A stretch of DNA of 9,974 nt from Oscillospiraceae bacterium. Its GTDB lineage: Bacteria; Bacillota; Clostridia; Oscillospirales; Acutalibacteraceae. The first letter of the stretch is position 1. The number at the start of each line of letters is the position of its first letter. The DNA lies in NCBI GenBank assembly GCA_009779455.1, contig WREG01000060.1, positions 1-9,974 of the forward strand, read 5' to 3'. A model generated the notes under the pieces. The model saw only the letters and a program-made list of their open reading frames with translations. It was not told the origin of the DNA and made no database searches. The translations under genes were made by a program, and so were the position numbers. Shown in pieces: positions 1 through 7,134 of the stretch.

Positions 1-3000
1 ATAATCAATCTGCCCGACCTGCGAGGTTTCATTGCTTCCGTACTGGTTATAGCTGAAATCCGTGTTGAACTTGACGTTTTGGGCGGTGGATTTCATGGTG
101 TGCGACGTGCCGGTAACGCGGTTCAGGTCGTCATAGGCAAATCCGACCGTGCCGTTGCCCATCGAAACGAGCCGCACCTCATTCAAAAGGTTGCTCACGG
201 CGTCATAGGAATACATATTTGCGGACTGGATAACGCCGTTTTTCGCCAGGATCAGGCTGTCGGCGAAGCCTTTCCCGTCGTAATGCACCTTGAAGCTCGT
301 GCCGTCAGAACCCGCAAGCTCCGTCATGCGCCCCGCGAAATCGTATTCAGGGGTCCAGGATATCCCGTTTTCAAGGTCCGTTATCCTGCCGACCTGATTG
401 TTGGCGTTATATGTATACCTGTACTTCTCGACGCCATTATACACCCGCCCGGCCAATCTGTCAAGCGAATCATAGACGGGCTCGTACCAGTCCCCGTTGG
501 CGTAGTCCACGCGGCTCAGGTTGTTGTTGGTGTCGCCGTATTTTTTGGCGTTGAAGCTGTTCGCCGCCAAAACCTGGCTGCCGACCTGCGTTGACGCGAC
601 CCGGCCGAAATCGTCGTAGTTATAGGCGTAGACGGTGCTGTTGCGCGTTATGCTTTTGAGCAGGTCGCCTTCCCACGTCTCGTACTCGAATTCCGTCGCG
701 ACGGGATTGTTGGCGTCCATTTCGCCGCTCGACGAGAGCCTGAAGTCCGTGTCCGGGTCGTATGTGTACGACCGCACGTTGCCCTTGGGGTCGGCCGCGG
801 ACATCAGCAGCCCCTTTGTGGTGTCAACGCTATACGTAACCGTCTCGCCCCTCGCGTCGGTCCGGGAAATGGCGTAATTGTAGTCATTAGTGTATGTGAC
901 GGAGCTTTCGGTCTTTGTGACGCCGTCCTTGCCCGTGACTTTGGTCGAGGTAACCATGCCATAGGTGGAAGCGTCTAGCGGGTCCTGCACATCATAGAAA
1001 TATTCCGTCTTTATGCCGTCAAGCGTGGTCGCGCTTGTGAGGTTGTGGCCGGCGTCATAGGTGAAATCCGTCTCGCTTACGGTGTTGGTTTCGTATTTTT
1101 CCGTCACTTTCACTATATCTGTCAGAGCGCCGTTGTAGGCGTACTCCACGGAGCCGCCCGTGCCGCTTTTCACGCCCGTGAGCCTGCCGTTGCCGTTATA
1201 CGTGTTGACAGAGCCGCTGCCGCCGACATACAGTGCGGCATTGTCAAAATACACATTGCCTGTCTGTTTGTAATATGTCAGGCAGTATTTTATGCTCTTG
1301 CAGTCCTTTGGGAGTACGAACGCCGCCGACGCGGCCTGCGGGCATTTCACGTTCCTTATGAACGGCACCGAAACGTTCTTCGTTGTGTTGTCGGCATACG
1401 TCAATACCAGTATAACGCCCCAGAACCTGCCGTATTCGTCAAGCTGGTTGTTTGCCGTGTCGCTTTCGGCGGACGCGGCGAAGAAAACGGTTTCGCCCGC
1501 TTTCGCGCTGACGTTTACGGTCTGGTGCAGGTATTTTGAATCGGCAAGGCTCCCCGCCGCCTTCATCCTGCCGCCCTGCACCTTGTCGCCCGGCGCCATA
1601 TTCGCCCTTGTCCACGGGGCCGGGTAGCCGCTCCCGTCGGCATAGTCGAAATTGGGGTTGTCAAGCAGGTTATAGCGGTTGGCGACGTCACTTTTTTCAA
1701 GCTGCACCGCGTCGAAATATACTGAACCGTTATATGAACCATCAAGACCAAGCTCTATTGTCGCGCTTGCAGAAGCCGCCGTAAATGTGACGGAATAGCG
1801 TGTCCAGTCATTGCTCATTTTTATATAATCGCTGCATGCGCCCTCAGCTTTTAAATATGCCCCGTTTGCTGCGTAAATCAACGGCGACGGAATTTTTACA
1901 TATGCCGACAAAGTATATGTCTGCCCGACTTCAACCGCTACTGATTGTGTCGCATAATGTTTCAGCCCCATCGAATCCGAAATTTTCAAATAGCGGCTGC
2001 CGCTTTGCGCGTCCCCGGTAACATAAGAGATGCTCCCGCCTATGAGGCCTGTCAGCGTGCTGACATGCGCGGTCCAGTCAGCATTGCTCGCCTCAAAGCT
2101 GTGGTTTTTCGCCAGATTGTTGATTATGGCCTGCTGCGGGACCGAATAATCGACCGTGTTGTGGATATTTTTAGGATTTGCCCCGGCCGTGTTGTAATTC
2201 GTGGTGCTGACCTTGCCCTCCCGGTCCTTCACGCTGACGGTCCTGCCCATTATATCGAAATAATAGGTGGTTTCGTTGCCGAATATGTCCTTGACAACGG
2301 TATGCCCGGTCTTGTACGTGAGCGTAAGGTCATTCAGTTTTTCCCTCATGCTTGAACCGACGAGGGTCCTGCTATAATATTCCGCCTTGCCTGCTTTGAG
2401 GGGGTCGGACGCGTCGGGGGTAATGTATAATTTGAACCCGTCGGCCGTCGTTATATTTGCAATGCCGCAGCTTGAATAGGTGAAATCCGTATATTTCCCG
2501 TCGGGGTATATTATGCCTGTCAAATTGTTGCCGCCGAAAGAGTAATAAAAATTTGTCATCCTTTTGGACGGGTCCCTCATCTCCGTCAAATAGCCATTCG
2601 CGTCATAGTAAAGCTTCGCTTGCCTCCCTGCGCCGTCCGTTACACTCGTTATTTTCCCGCTTGAATAGTTAATATTCTGCTCGTTCCCGTTTGCGTCCTC
2701 AATTTTAATAAGGCGGCTTATCTGCGGCTCGGACACAAGCACGTTGATAAATACTTTTTTGTTGCCCTGATTATCCTCCATCGTGAGCGTGTTGAAGCTT
2801 TTAGTGATAAACCAGCTTGAATAGCTGACCTGGGTCGAGCTGCCCGGGTCGTTTACGCTGTATTCGTAAACAAATTTATTTGCGACAGCCGAGCTTAGGA
2901 AATAATATGAGGAACCTGCGCTCGTTATGTATTCATAGCGGTAGCCATCATTATATATTGATTCCGTGTTTTCTATTTCCCGTATTTTCTCAACGATGTT

Positions 3001-4821
3001 CAGGTTAAAGCCGTTGCCGAAATACATATTGGCCTGTTTGCCGCCGTCGTTCGCCGCGGTCGGCCTGAAAATATGGGAAATGCTTATGGGCATACGGTTG
3101 CCGTTCATGCTAAGGTCGCTGTGGGCATAAGCCATCCGTCCGTTCAGCTGGTTTACCGTAACAGCCCCCGAACGGCCCAGGTCAATCGTTTCGCGGGTGT
3201 ATAAATCGTCAAGCTCTTTTGTATTCACGTAATAGACCATCAGGGCGGGCCTTTTGTTGGCATTGGAAGTCCTTGACGAATGCATCTCTATCTGCCCGGA
3301 TTTTGTCTCGTCAACCGAGGTTATCGCCAACCCGTTTTTGCCGCTCTGGTACCAGCGCTCAACCTCTTCCGTAATGTTGATGTCATAATACGCGTCACCG
3401 GGCATAAGGCCGGCAGTGTCGGTTATCATCGGCAAATTAGCCTGGGTTTTCAGCCCGTTGTCGTTCTTTGACAACGGCTGGTTGTTCCATGAGATTGCAC
3501 TATGCGCCCAATTACTATAATAATACGAACAGTCATAAATAAGTATGGGGTAGTGTGAAAGCGGGTTCCATTCCTTAAGGGTGAACTGGGCGTATGTGAT
3601 GAGCCTGTCGGCAGGCAGGGACGGCAGCATAAATTTTATATATGTCCTGTCAACCGAACCCGTGGTCCTTTTCCCGGCATATAAATTGGCGCTGCCCGAA
3701 TAGTTCGCGTTCGGGGCGAGCCAGGATGAATTCACATAAGTATCCTGAACCGTTGCTGAATCATTTAGCACAAAGATCGAAGGGTCAATGCAAACCGGCC
3801 AAACCCTTTCCGCATCGTTTATCCAATTCGCGTCGGCCTCAACGGTTAGTGTTCCGCCCTCTATCTTCATAGCAGCGTCGAAACATTCTTCGCCGCCCGC
3901 ATCGTACATATACGGCGCAGGGAGGATAAAGACAGGCTCTTCTACGTTGTTTTCCTCAACAAGCCAAATAGAACCGCTTTCCTGCGGCACGGGAACCAAT
4001 CCCGCCAAATCAATGTCAAAGTTGTATATATAGCTATTTTGTGCATAGTTAACTACGATATTTTCTTTCAGGCCTGTGGAGGACAAAATATATTCAAAAT
4101 CCGTGCCGGGCAATACGTCTTTGTACACTACGGCAGATTCCTGATTGTCGAGCTTCATTATTTCGCCGTTCTGTTTTTTTATCCTTTCGGCCTTCGTGAG
4201 GTTCCCGTCCGGAATTTCCGCATCTTCCGCCGCAATACTGTCAGCCGAAAGCGCAGCCGAAGGAAGCGCTTCCACGTCCGTCAGCACCGCTTCGCTTTGC
4301 AGGGAAACATCCGCATTGTTCGCGCTGACGCCGAAGCCGACGGCATGGCCCTTGTTTTCAAGGGTGATCTTCTGCCCGCCCGCAAAATCCTGAGGGATGC
4401 TCACGGGGAACGCGTTCGCGTTCGGCGCATATGCCGCTTTCCCTGTAGCGCTCAGACGCTCGTTTGAAAGGGACAAAGTGTTGTCAATGTCTTTCCATAC
4501 CCCGTCTTCCTCATAATTTACGGGGGAGCTGTACGAAGCGGCAACATAAGTGCCGTTTTCAAGGCGGTAATGCCGCGTATTCGCGTCGTTTCGTAAGGAC
4601 GAATCCTCACCGACTATTGGCGACAGCTCCGTTTCTTCCTTGTTGTATCCAGGAGGTTCAGAAAAATCGAATTCATCGCAAGCTATCCCGTTCCCGTCAT
4701 CCAGAATCGGGACGGTAACTTCGCCGTCACCGCCGCCGATGCCGAAAACAGCCGGTGCGGCTACCTGCACCAATAATGCAGCCATTAAAAACAATGACAG
4801 GCCTTTGACCACTTTTTTCAT
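1..4821 (-). CDS. Secreted DNRLRE/YD-repeat (Rhs/WapA-like) protein, C-terminus outside window
   Basis: The minus-strand frame is open from the ATG at 4821 to the window edge, giving 1607 residues with no stop. AGAGGA at 4829-4834 sits 7 nt before this ATG; the ATG at 4840 is out of frame. Residues 1-27 form a Sec signal peptide (MKK start, hydrophobic core, small residues near APAVFG), so the protein is exported. Residues about 28-345 are the usual lead-in, with the phrase VWPVCIDP before a DNRLRE domain at about 346-531. YD repeats start near 727 (YYDANGYL, FDIMGRTVSVKD). Two galactose-binding-like modules follow at about 901-1045 and 1049-1200, each ending in a VYFD motif. YD repeats resume near 1205 and continue to the edge (YNYDDFGRV at 1399-1407, YDSLDRL, YDDLNRV). 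Family members form a hollow YD shell that often carries a variable C-terminal toxin. The core and tip are not visible, so a toxin role is inference only. Confidence 0.93.
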   Translation of the reverse strand, partial: MKKVVKGLSLFLMAALLVQVAAPAVFGIGGGDGEVTVPILDDGNGIACDEFDFSEPPGYNKEETELSPIVGEDSSLRNDANTRHYRLENGTYVAASYSSPVNYEEDGVWKDIDNTLSLSNERLSATGKAAYAPNANAFPVSIPQDFAGGQKITLENKGHAVGFGVSANNADVSLQSEAVLTDVEALPSAALSADSIAAEDAEIPDGNLTKAERIKKQNGEIMKLDNQESAVVYKDVLPGTDFEYILSSTGLKENIVVNYAQNSYIYNFDIDLAGLVPVPQESGSIWLVEENNVEEPVFILPAPYMYDAGGEECFDAAMKIEGGTLTVEADANWINDAERVWPVCIDPSIFVLNDSATVQDTYVNSSWLAPNANYSGSANLYAGKRTTGSVDRTYIKFMLPSLPADRLITYAQFTLKEWNPLSHYPILIYDCSYYYSNWAHSAISWNNQPLSKNDNGLKTQANLPMITDTAGLMPGDAYYDINITEEVERWYQSGKNGLAITSVDETKSGQIEMHSSRTSNANKRPALMVYYVNTKELDDLYTRETIDLGRSGAVTVNQLNGRMAYAHSDLSMNGNRMPISISHIFRPTAANDGGKQANMYFGNGFNLNIVEKIREIENTESIYNDGYRYEYITSAGSSYYFLSSAVANKFVYEYSVNDPGSSTQVSYSSWFITKSFNTLTMEDNQGNKKVFINVLVSEPQISRLIKIEDANGNEQNINYSSGKITSVTDGAGRQAKLYYDANGYLTEMRDPSKRMTNFYYSFGGNNLTGIIYPDGKYTDFTYSSCGIANITTADGFKLYITPDASDPLKAGKAEYYSRTLVGSSMREKLNDLTLTYKTGHTVVKDIFGNETTYYFDIMGRTVSVKDREGKVSTTNYNTAGANPKNIHNTVDYSVPQQAIINNLAKNHSFEASNADWTAHVSTLTGLIGGSISYVTGDAQSGSRYLKISDSMGLKHYATQSVAVEVGQTYTLSAYVKIPSPLIYAANGAYLKAEGACSDYIKMSNDWTRYSVTFTAASASATIELGLDGSYNGSVYFDAVQLEKSDVANRYNLLDNPNFDYADGSGYPAPWTRANMAPGDKVQGGRMKAAGSLADSKYLHQTVNVSAKAGETVFFAASAESDTANNQLDEYGRFWGVILVLTYADNTTKNVSVPFIRNVKCPQAASAAFVLPKDCKSIKYCLTYYKQTGNVYFDNAALYVGGSGSVNTYNGNGRLTGVKSGTGGSVEYAYNGALTDIVKVTEKYETNTVSETDFTYDAGHNLTSATTLDGIKTEYFYDVQDPLDASTYGMVTSTKVTGKDGVTKTESSVTYTNDYNYAISRTDARGETVTYSVDTTKGLLMSAADPKGNVRSYTYDPDTDFRLSSSGEMDANNPVATEFEYETWEGDLLKSITRNSTVYAYNYDDFGRVASTQVGSQVLAANSFNAKKYGDTNNNLSRVDYANGDWYEPVYDSLDRLAGRVYNGVEKYRYTYNANNQVGRITDLENGISWTPEYDFAGRMTELAGSDGTSFKVHYDGKGFADSLILAKNGVIQSANMYSYDAVSNLLNEVRLVSMGNGTVGFAYDDLNRVTGTSHTMKSTAQNVKFNTDFSYNQYGSNETSQVGQIDY

Positions 4822-4856
4822 TTTCTTGTCCTCTTTTCATAATTTTTTTGAAGTAT

Positions 4857-4865
4857 ATCATACCA
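4857..4865 (-). promoter_or_regulatory. Candidate extended -10 promoter for the YD-repeat gene
   Basis: Read on the minus strand this is TGG followed by TATGAT, an extended -10 element. Transcription would start near 4850, leaving a leader of about 30 nt that contains the AGAGGA ribosome site. No good -35 is present: the best hexamer at a 16-bp spacing is ATGCAA, which is weak. An extended -10 can work without one. The call rests on position and motif only. Confidence 0.4.
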
Positions 4866-4962
4866 TTAAATATTTTTGTTGCATTTTTACTCAAGTGGTG
4901 TTTTTTATGGCACGAATTGCAAGACCAATATTGCCGTATGCGCAGAGAAGCCCCCATAAATC

Positions 4963-4998
4963 AAAAAACGGGGAATGCCAAATATTGGCATTCCCCGT
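4963..4998 (-). terminator. Rho-independent terminator upstream of the YD-repeat gene
   Basis: Positions 4967-4998 are a perfect 32-bp palindrome. Its core is GGGGAATGCC pairing with GGCATTCCCC. On the minus strand it runs into TTTTTT (complement of 4963-4968), the correct order for a terminator of transcripts coming from the response-regulator side. It would insulate the YD-repeat gene from that operon. On the plus strand no clean T-run follows. Confidence 0.8.
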
Positions 4999-5007
4999 TG
5001 ATATTTA

Positions 5008-5103
5008 TTAGCCTTGTTTTATTTGCAGTTTTTTCAAAGATGCATGATGCTTCTTTCGCTTTAATAAGCGGAAGCGCTGCGCGGGTTTCATATGTGTTGT
5101 CAA
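5008..5103 (-). other. Possible small basic peptide ORF ending at the terminator
   Basis: From TTG at 5103 this frame encodes 31 residues, or 27 from the ATG at 5091 (MKPAQRFRLLKRKK...). It is rich in Lys, Arg and His and ends 10 nt before the terminator palindrome. The TTG has AGGGG a few bases upstream; the ATG has no good ribosome site. I recognise no family. A second minus frame is also open across the same stretch, so it may be the tail of a decayed gene or non-coding. The whole gap 4841-5196 holds only this, the terminator, the candidate promoter and one hairpin. Confidence 0.2.
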
Positions 5104-5164
5104 GGCCGCCCCTATTTACTCTGTTTTAATAAAATCAAACATCGAATTTTTAAACGTATGTCTG

Positions 5165-5186
5165 AACCTCAAAAGTTGAGGTTTTT
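5165..5186 (+). terminator. Short hairpin with T-run, terminator-like on plus strand
   Basis: AACCTCAA pairs with TTGAGGTT around a three-base loop, and five Ts end the structure at 5186. The order fits a plus-strand terminator, but no plus-strand gene precedes it. It may be a remnant or may act only as an RNA hairpin in the minus transcript after the kinase remnant. Confidence 0.35.
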
Positions 5187-5191
5187 AGGGG

Positions 5192-5301
5192 CTACCTTAA
5201 GTGGTTGTGCATAATATGCCCCTGATATTTTTCGACAATCGAATCAAAATGCTGTATGCACAGCCCATATCAACACGGCCTCCTTCTTTTATGTTTTTCA
5301 C
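5192..5301 (-). pseudogene. Collapsed GHKL-type sensor histidine kinase remnant
   Basis: A GTG start at 5301 overlaps the response-regulator stop as GTGA, with AGGGGG a few bases upstream inside the regulator gene. This is the usual coupled junction for a two-component pair. The frame gives VKNIKE and then, after a frame change near 5270, another frame reads YGLCIQHFDSIVEKYQGH (5269-5216) before a stop at 5194-5192. That string matches the end of a GHKL ATPase domain: the G2 glycine region (GLGL-like) followed by the helix usually written SIxxIVEKYxG. The sensor region, the phospho-accepting His and the N box are all missing. The GTG frame, ignoring the frame change, makes 34 residues and ends at 5197; from the internal ATG at 5268 it makes 23. 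A real small peptide is therefore an alternative reading, less likely in my view. Confidence 0.6.
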
Positions 5302-6011
5302 TCTAATCCCCCTCCCCAAGACAAACGCAGAAAGGCGTCTTTTACCTTTTTTATGTTGCTGCGGCTGACCGTAAGGTTTTCGCCGTTACATAAAACCATT
5401 GACTCTTTGTATAAACAGTCCACTTTGAAAAGGTTAACGATACATGACCGGTGGCACTGTAAAAAATGAGCAGGCAGCAGTGTGAGCAATTCCTTTGCGG
5501 GCTTTCTTATAACGTATTTTACATCCGTTGCGTGTATCTCTGCATTATGCGCAAACATAGAGATATAATAAATATCGCTACATGACAATTTATGACAACC
5601 TATATCGGACGGAACCACAAGGAATTCTTTGTAGCGGGATTGCAAAACAGCATACGCTTTATCTAAAACAAGTATAATTTTAGATGCTGCAACAGGCTTA
5701 ATCAGGTAATGCAATGCGCCAACATCGTAACCTCTTAAAGTATATTTTTTAAACTTTGTATAGAAGGCGATCATTATATCCTGATCCGTTTTTCGGATAT
5801 GCTCGGCTAATCCCATCCCGTCCATATTCCCCAACTTTATATCTATGAATATTAAATCGAAAGCAATATCCGGCCAAACCATTAAAAATGCTTCGGAGTT
5901 GCCATAACAGCGGATATCAACTGCAATCTTTTTTGCACCCGCCCAATTTTTAATTTCTTCCGCAAGCTTTTCAGCTTCGGCTTTTTCGTCTTCGCAAATG
6001 GCAATACGCAA
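5298..6011 (-). CDS. LytTR-family response regulator
   Basis: This 237-residue protein is a cytoplasmic transcription regulator of the AgrA/LytR type. Residues 1-120 form the receiver: acidic pair E8-D9, phospho-acceptor D57 in LIFIDIKLG, T85 and K105 in LIKP. Residues about 132-232 form a LytTR DNA-binding domain, with the signature HRSCIVNL and a later NGENLTVSRSN. Length is normal for the family. The start is TTG at 6011, supported by GAAGGAG at 6020-6026 with 8 nt spacing; no ATG fits. The stop overlaps the GTG of the kinase remnant, so its cognate kinase was probably co-translated and is now lost. The gene is visibly more A+T-rich than the reductase and the YD-repeat gene. Targets are unknown, and I saw no convincing LytTR direct repeats nearby. 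Confidence 0.93.
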   Translation of the reverse strand: MRIAICEDEKAEAEKLAEEIKNWAGAKKIAVDIRCYGNSEAFLMVWPDIAFDLIFIDIKLGNMDGMGLAEHIRKTDQDIMIAFYTKFKKYTLRGYDVGALHYLIKPVAASKIILVLDKAYAVLQSRYKEFLVVPSDIGCHKLSCSDIYYISMFAHNAEIHATDVKYVIRKPAKELLTLLPAHFLQCHRSCIVNLFKVDCLYKESMVLCNGENLTVSRSNIKKVKDAFLRLSWGGGLE

Positions 6012-6108
6012 AATATTTGCTCCTTCTCTTTTTATTGTTATATGATAGGCTATCTTATTTCAAATTTTTCGGCTACACCCAAAAGGGTATAAATTTAATT
6101 GTAAAAAA

Positions 6109-6297
6109 TCAAATATTGAAATTTGCGCAGAAAAAAACCGGGACAAACGAGCTGCCCAAAGGGTAAATATCCGCGATCCAGCCGTAAGCCCATTTCGAAC
6201 TGTAAAAAAAAGTGAAAGCGGCGGCCGCCATTATGTAAAAAATGTATGCGCCCGGGCGGGTATGGAACGCGCCGCCGATGTGTTTAAAGAATTTCAT
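6109..6297 (-). CDS. Small membrane protein, unknown function
   Basis: This 62-residue protein starts at an ATG with AAAGGAG seven bases upstream, a strong ribosome site. Residues about 15-33 (AYIFYIMAAAAFTFFYSS) form a likely transmembrane helix, and about 44-58 is a second, weaker hydrophobic stretch. I recognise no family. The last residues (CANFNI) do not look like a natural membrane-protein end, and neighbouring genes have lost internal parts. This may therefore be the N-terminus of a longer protein cut by deletion. It lies 97 bp upstream of the response regulator on the same strand and could share its transcript. Confidence 0.55.
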   Translation of the reverse strand: MKFFKHIGGAFHTRPGAYIFYIMAAAAFTFFYSSKWAYGWIADIYPLGSSFVPVFFCANFNI

Positions 6298-6315
6298 GTA
6301 ATTTCTCCTTTGGTC

Positions 6316-6344
6316 TTATAATAAGGCGTGCGCGAACATTGCAA
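6316..6344 (-). promoter_or_regulatory. Candidate promoter for the small membrane protein
   Basis: On the minus strand TTGCAA (6339-6344) and TTATAA (6316-6321) are separated by 17 bp. Transcription would start about 10 nt before the AAAGGAG site. The -35 lies inside the esterase remnant on the other strand, so part of the match may be chance. Confidence 0.35.
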
Positions 6345-6603
6345 AATGCCCGGGCTGCCCTTTATCGCGGGTAATTTAGTGGAGCAATGGCGGCTTTTAG
6401 ACGAAGCTCACAGCGCCCCTGTCATAACGGCAACCCGCGCGGTGTGCGCCTCAATCGGCAAAAGCGCCTTTGTCGGGATCGACGGCCTGAAATCCAACGC
6501 CCAGGCTCCCGGCGGCAATAAAGACGACACCATCCATTTCAGCCGCGAGGCCCTTTATGAGCTTGGCCTGCGCTATTTTGAGGCGTATTTAAGCGTTAAA
6601 TAA
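6325..6603 (+). pseudogene. C-terminal remnant of a sialate O-acetylesterase-like (SASA/DUF303) esterase
   Basis: The frame is open from just after a stop at 6322-6324 to TAA at 6601-6603; from the GTG at 6328 it would make 91 residues. LPFIAGNLVEQWR, a conserved middle segment of SASA-type carbohydrate acetylesterases, lies near the start. The catalytic Asp/His motif DDTIHFS follows (D67, H70 from the GTG), then the closing LGLRYFEAY. Members are about 250-280 residues and carry their nucleophilic Ser near the N-terminus, so roughly the first two thirds are gone. No ribosome site precedes the GTG. The break falls in the leader of the divergent membrane-protein gene. Probably not functional. 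Confidence 0.75.
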
Positions 6604-6606
6604 TAA

Positions 6607-6683
6607 TAGACTTCCTCGGAAATTAAATCTCGGCGGCGAAAACGGTCTTTTATCCGTTCGCGTTTAATTCCCGAAGAAGTCTA
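6607..6683. repeat. 77-bp imperfect inverted repeat between two convergent gene remnants
   Basis: The 21-base arms 6607-6627 and 6663-6683 are complementary except at two positions, and both ends read TAGACTTC inward. The 35-base centre can fold further (GCG..CGG against CCG..CGC with a small bulge). It starts 3 bases after the esterase stop and ends 4 bases before the decarboxylase stop on the other strand. It could be a shared bidirectional terminator for the two convergent genes, although neither side has a good T-run. Alternatively it is a small non-autonomous inverted-repeat element of MITE type. Confidence 0.6.
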
Positions 6684-6687
6684 ATAT

Positions 6688-6958
6688 TTAACCCAATTCC
6701 GCAAAGGTTTCCACGACAGCCACGGCCTTTTTAATGTCCATCCCGCCGGGAAGGGGTTTCGCGGGCGACAAAACATATCCGCCGTCCTGCATAAACAGGT
6801 TATGGAGCCGGAATATCTCAGCTCTGATTTGCGCGGGGCTTCCGTTTGGAATATTCGCAAAGGGCCTGATGAAGCTCCGGCTCAATGTGGATAGAATAAG
6901 GCGTGATTTCCGTGCCCTCGTGATTCAGGCGTTTTGTTATAATTTCACGGCAGGTCAT
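6688..6958 (-). pseudogene. Uroporphyrinogen decarboxylase-family gene with internal deletion
   Basis: The ATG at 6958, with AAAGGA about 10 bases upstream, begins MTCREIITKRLNHEGTEITP, a typical N-terminus of URO-D/methyltransferase-like proteins. Homology-like sequence runs to about ALCEY (near 6851) and the frame stops at 6818-6820. In another frame, from about 6855 to the stop at 6688-6690, the sequence reads PNGSPAQIRAEIFRL, DGGYVLSPAKPLPGG and VAVVETFAELG, the usual C-terminus of the same family. Intact members have about 330-380 residues; only about 36 N-terminal and 55 C-terminal codons remain, joined out of frame. The parent protein was probably a corrinoid-type methyltransferase or a demethylation-related URO-D homologue rather than a haem enzyme, but the remnant cannot decide this. 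Confidence 0.8.
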
Positions 6959-7003
6959 AACCGGTTATTCCTTTCAGTGTGAGATTCGGTTCACATATTT
7001 ACA

Positions 7004-7032
7004 ATTATAAAACAGTATAAAGCAAAGGTCAA
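7004..7032 (-). promoter_or_regulatory. Near-consensus promoter facing the URO-D-like pseudogene
   Basis: On the minus strand TTGACC (7027-7032) and a perfect TATAAT (7004-7009) are separated by exactly 17 bp. Transcription would start near 6997, about 40 nt before the ATG at 6958. The promoter looks intact although the gene it drives is broken. Confidence 0.75.
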
Positions 7033-7068
7033 TAGGCTATTTCGTATTCCAAAACAAATCATAAGAAC

Positions 7069-7097
7069 TTGACCGCGAGCCAACTATATGGTAAAAT
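7069..7097 (+). promoter_or_regulatory. Promoter of the aldo/keto reductase gene
   Basis: TTGACC (7069-7074) and TAAAAT (7092-7097) are 17 bp apart, and TGG just before the -10 makes it an extended -10. Transcription would start near 7104, leaving a leader of about 30 nt. The -35 of the divergent promoter is 36 bp away, so the two are back to back. An imperfect inverted repeat (7041-7047 against 7061-7067, one mismatch) lies between them and could be an operator. Confidence 0.75.
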
Positions 7098-7134
7098 CAA
7101 AGCATTGTAATTATAAAAAATGGAGGTTTGGAAA

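Noticed and set aside
79..594. Long plus-strand open frame opposite the YD-repeat gene, and several similar ones up to about 4720
   Set aside because: They are antisense to a continuous 1607-codon frame with clear domains, have no ribosome sites, and translate to low-complexity sequence of no recognisable family.
6020..6120. Possible LytTR direct repeats (CAATATTTG and CAATTAAAT) or a promoter just before the regulator
   Set aside because: The repeat match is weak and the spacing is not typical; the best -35/-10 pairs have poor hexamers or short spacers.
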